From assembly GCA_025506515.1 (NCBI GenBank), contig CM046447.1, positions 90,429,498 through 90,493,497 of the forward strand: a DNA stretch of 64,000 nt, read 5' to 3'. The notes beneath the pieces were generated by a model. That model ran no database searches and was not told the origin of the DNA. It saw only the letters and a list, made by a program, of their open reading frames with translations. Origin of the DNA: Flaveria trinervia. Lineage: Eukaryota > Streptophyta > Magnoliopsida > Asterales > Asteraceae. A program made the translations under genes and the position numbers. Shown piece by piece: positions 62,915 through 64,000 of this stretch (positions are counted from its first letter, which is position 1; each line of letters begins with the position of its first letter).

Positions 62915-63168
62915 CTTGTTTTGATCAAATTCAATACTTTTATGTGGAATGCTTTGATGGGCATGATTCTTACATTGATTGCGTTGTCTAGAAGGGAATA
63001 AACGTCCCTTCGGTCATGCGTCCCCTATGTGGTGAATGCCCAAAATCTGATGATCATGTGTTCATCTCATGCAATATTGTAAATATTATTTGGGTTGTCA
63101 TTGGGCAATGGTTAAAGATTCCTCCGATTTATGCATTTTCTTTCCATGACTTGATGACCATCCCCTAA
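62915..63168 (+). pseudogene. LINE (non-LTR) remnant, zf-RVT region
   Basis: The plus-strand reading KFNTFMWNALM followed, after one frame change near 62997, by PLCGECPKSDDHVFISC and a WLKIPPIYAFSF-type ending matches the zinc-binding segment found after the RT of plant L1-type LINEs. The three Cys and the His expected in that motif are visible. It ends at TAA 63166-63168. No RT or endonuclease is upstream. Confidence 0.75.
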
Positions 63169-64000
63169 TTCACAACTTCAATGTAATTGTTACTCCATTT
63201 TCTTGTTTGGTGTTTGTAACATAACTTCTTGCTACTTTAATGCAATGCATGTCGTTCCAGAAAGAAAGTTGAATTGGTAGCAACTTCACAAGCTTAATTT
63301 CTTACCCTAAGAACAATTTCATTATTTCCTATTAGCAACAAAATTAAAAAATTACTCCACTCAAATGACAGGGGTATTATATAATCTAAAATTCTACGGT
63401 AATATCGAATTTATGAACCATTAGAACTCTAAATTGTAAAACATCAAGAAATTAAGGATGCTTATAATTTTATACCATATCGATCAATAAACCTTAGATT
63501 AATTATCCCCAAATGTGCCAAAGGGTCTTAATTGAAGGGTACTAAGGTGAGTTGGATTGGTGTGATGATGTCACTCCTTAAAAGGTTAAGAATAGTTTGA
63601 TTGAATATCAGTGCGTCCTTTTGAAAAAAATTATCCCTAGACGTGGAGGTGTTTAGAAGAGAAGTGTAATGCCTTTTCCTTTTTTCTAGCGGTTTTTAAA
63701 AGAAAAATGAGAATTCAAGATATAGTTTATCTATTAGATGATGATGTGGTGTAAGTGATAGATCTTAAAGGAGGAGTTTTGTGATGGTAATAAGTGATAA
63801 AAGTACCAATAGTCTTGTGATCTTGTGATATTAATCTTCTTATCTTCTTATTCTAATAAAATAGTAAATGGGAGTGTCATATGTTATCACCACAATCCTT
63901 CTCACCAAAATTGTCTCGCCTCTCTCTCCTATTAAATAATTATCTTAACTACTAATATATTATTTTAATACTTTTTAATATTTAATAAATTAAGAAATAA

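Larger units (their letters stand above)
52944..64000. other. Gene-poor AT-rich region
   Basis: In 11 kb I find no protein gene that I can support. It contains the hAT-type elements at 53334-53838 and 60423-60834, simple repeats, tRNA-like relics and a LINE fragment listed separately. Remaining stretches are A/T-rich without recognisable structure. Confidence 0.55.

Overview
The window looks like nuclear DNA from a eudicot plant, most probably of the daisy family (Asteraceae). The grounds are AT-rich intergenic DNA, short GT-AG introns, plant-only gene families, and copia retrotransposons with a long extra 3' ORF of a kind I associate with Asteraceae genomes. The family assignment is inference; no marker gene proves it.

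Layout. (1) 2-21941, plus strand: the 3' half of a VPS13 gene (lipid-transfer / vacuolar protein sorting family). I could follow 31 exons (30 solid) that join into one open frame of about 1,960 codons ending at 21941; the 5' half lies left of the window. (2) 4360-16358: a 12.0-kb Ty1/copia element of Sirevirus type, minus strand, inside one VPS13 intron. It has two LTRs, a tRNA-iMet primer site, a polypurine tract and a 5-bp target duplication (AAGTG). Removing it gives a normal 95-bp intron, and the exon frame is preserved across it. (3) 22804-25330: a decayed, 3'-truncated plus-strand copia element. (4) 27309-32953: receptor-kinase sequence. A GC-rich exon for a WAK-like ectodomain (signal peptide, GUB_WAK_bind, EGF-like) is followed, after 3.7 kb containing a MULE-type element and a foldback element, by exons for a membrane helix and an LRK10L-type non-RD kinase. 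Splice phases allow one chimeric gene; two broken genes is the alternative. (5) 36251-36643 hAT MITE; 37913-38779 solo Sirevirus-type LTR. (6) 39086-52943: a second minus-strand Sirevirus-type element, more decayed, with an internal deletion and catalytic-site losses, carrying a nested 3,020-bp solo LTR of another family (43800-46819). (7) 52944-64000: gene-poor AT-rich DNA with two hAT-type non-autonomous elements, tRNA-like relics, microsatellites and a LINE remnant.

The host content is therefore one house-keeping gene that tolerates a 12-kb antisense intron insertion, and one receptor-kinase locus. The rest is layered transposon history that can be read from target duplications. I found no CRISPR array, rRNA gene or functional tRNA gene. 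The least ordinary items are the possible chimeric receptor kinase, the single-frame 3' ORF in the first copia element set against its broken gag-pol, and short-motif arrays in the LTRs (13-bp units in one family, CTTCCGAAG in another).
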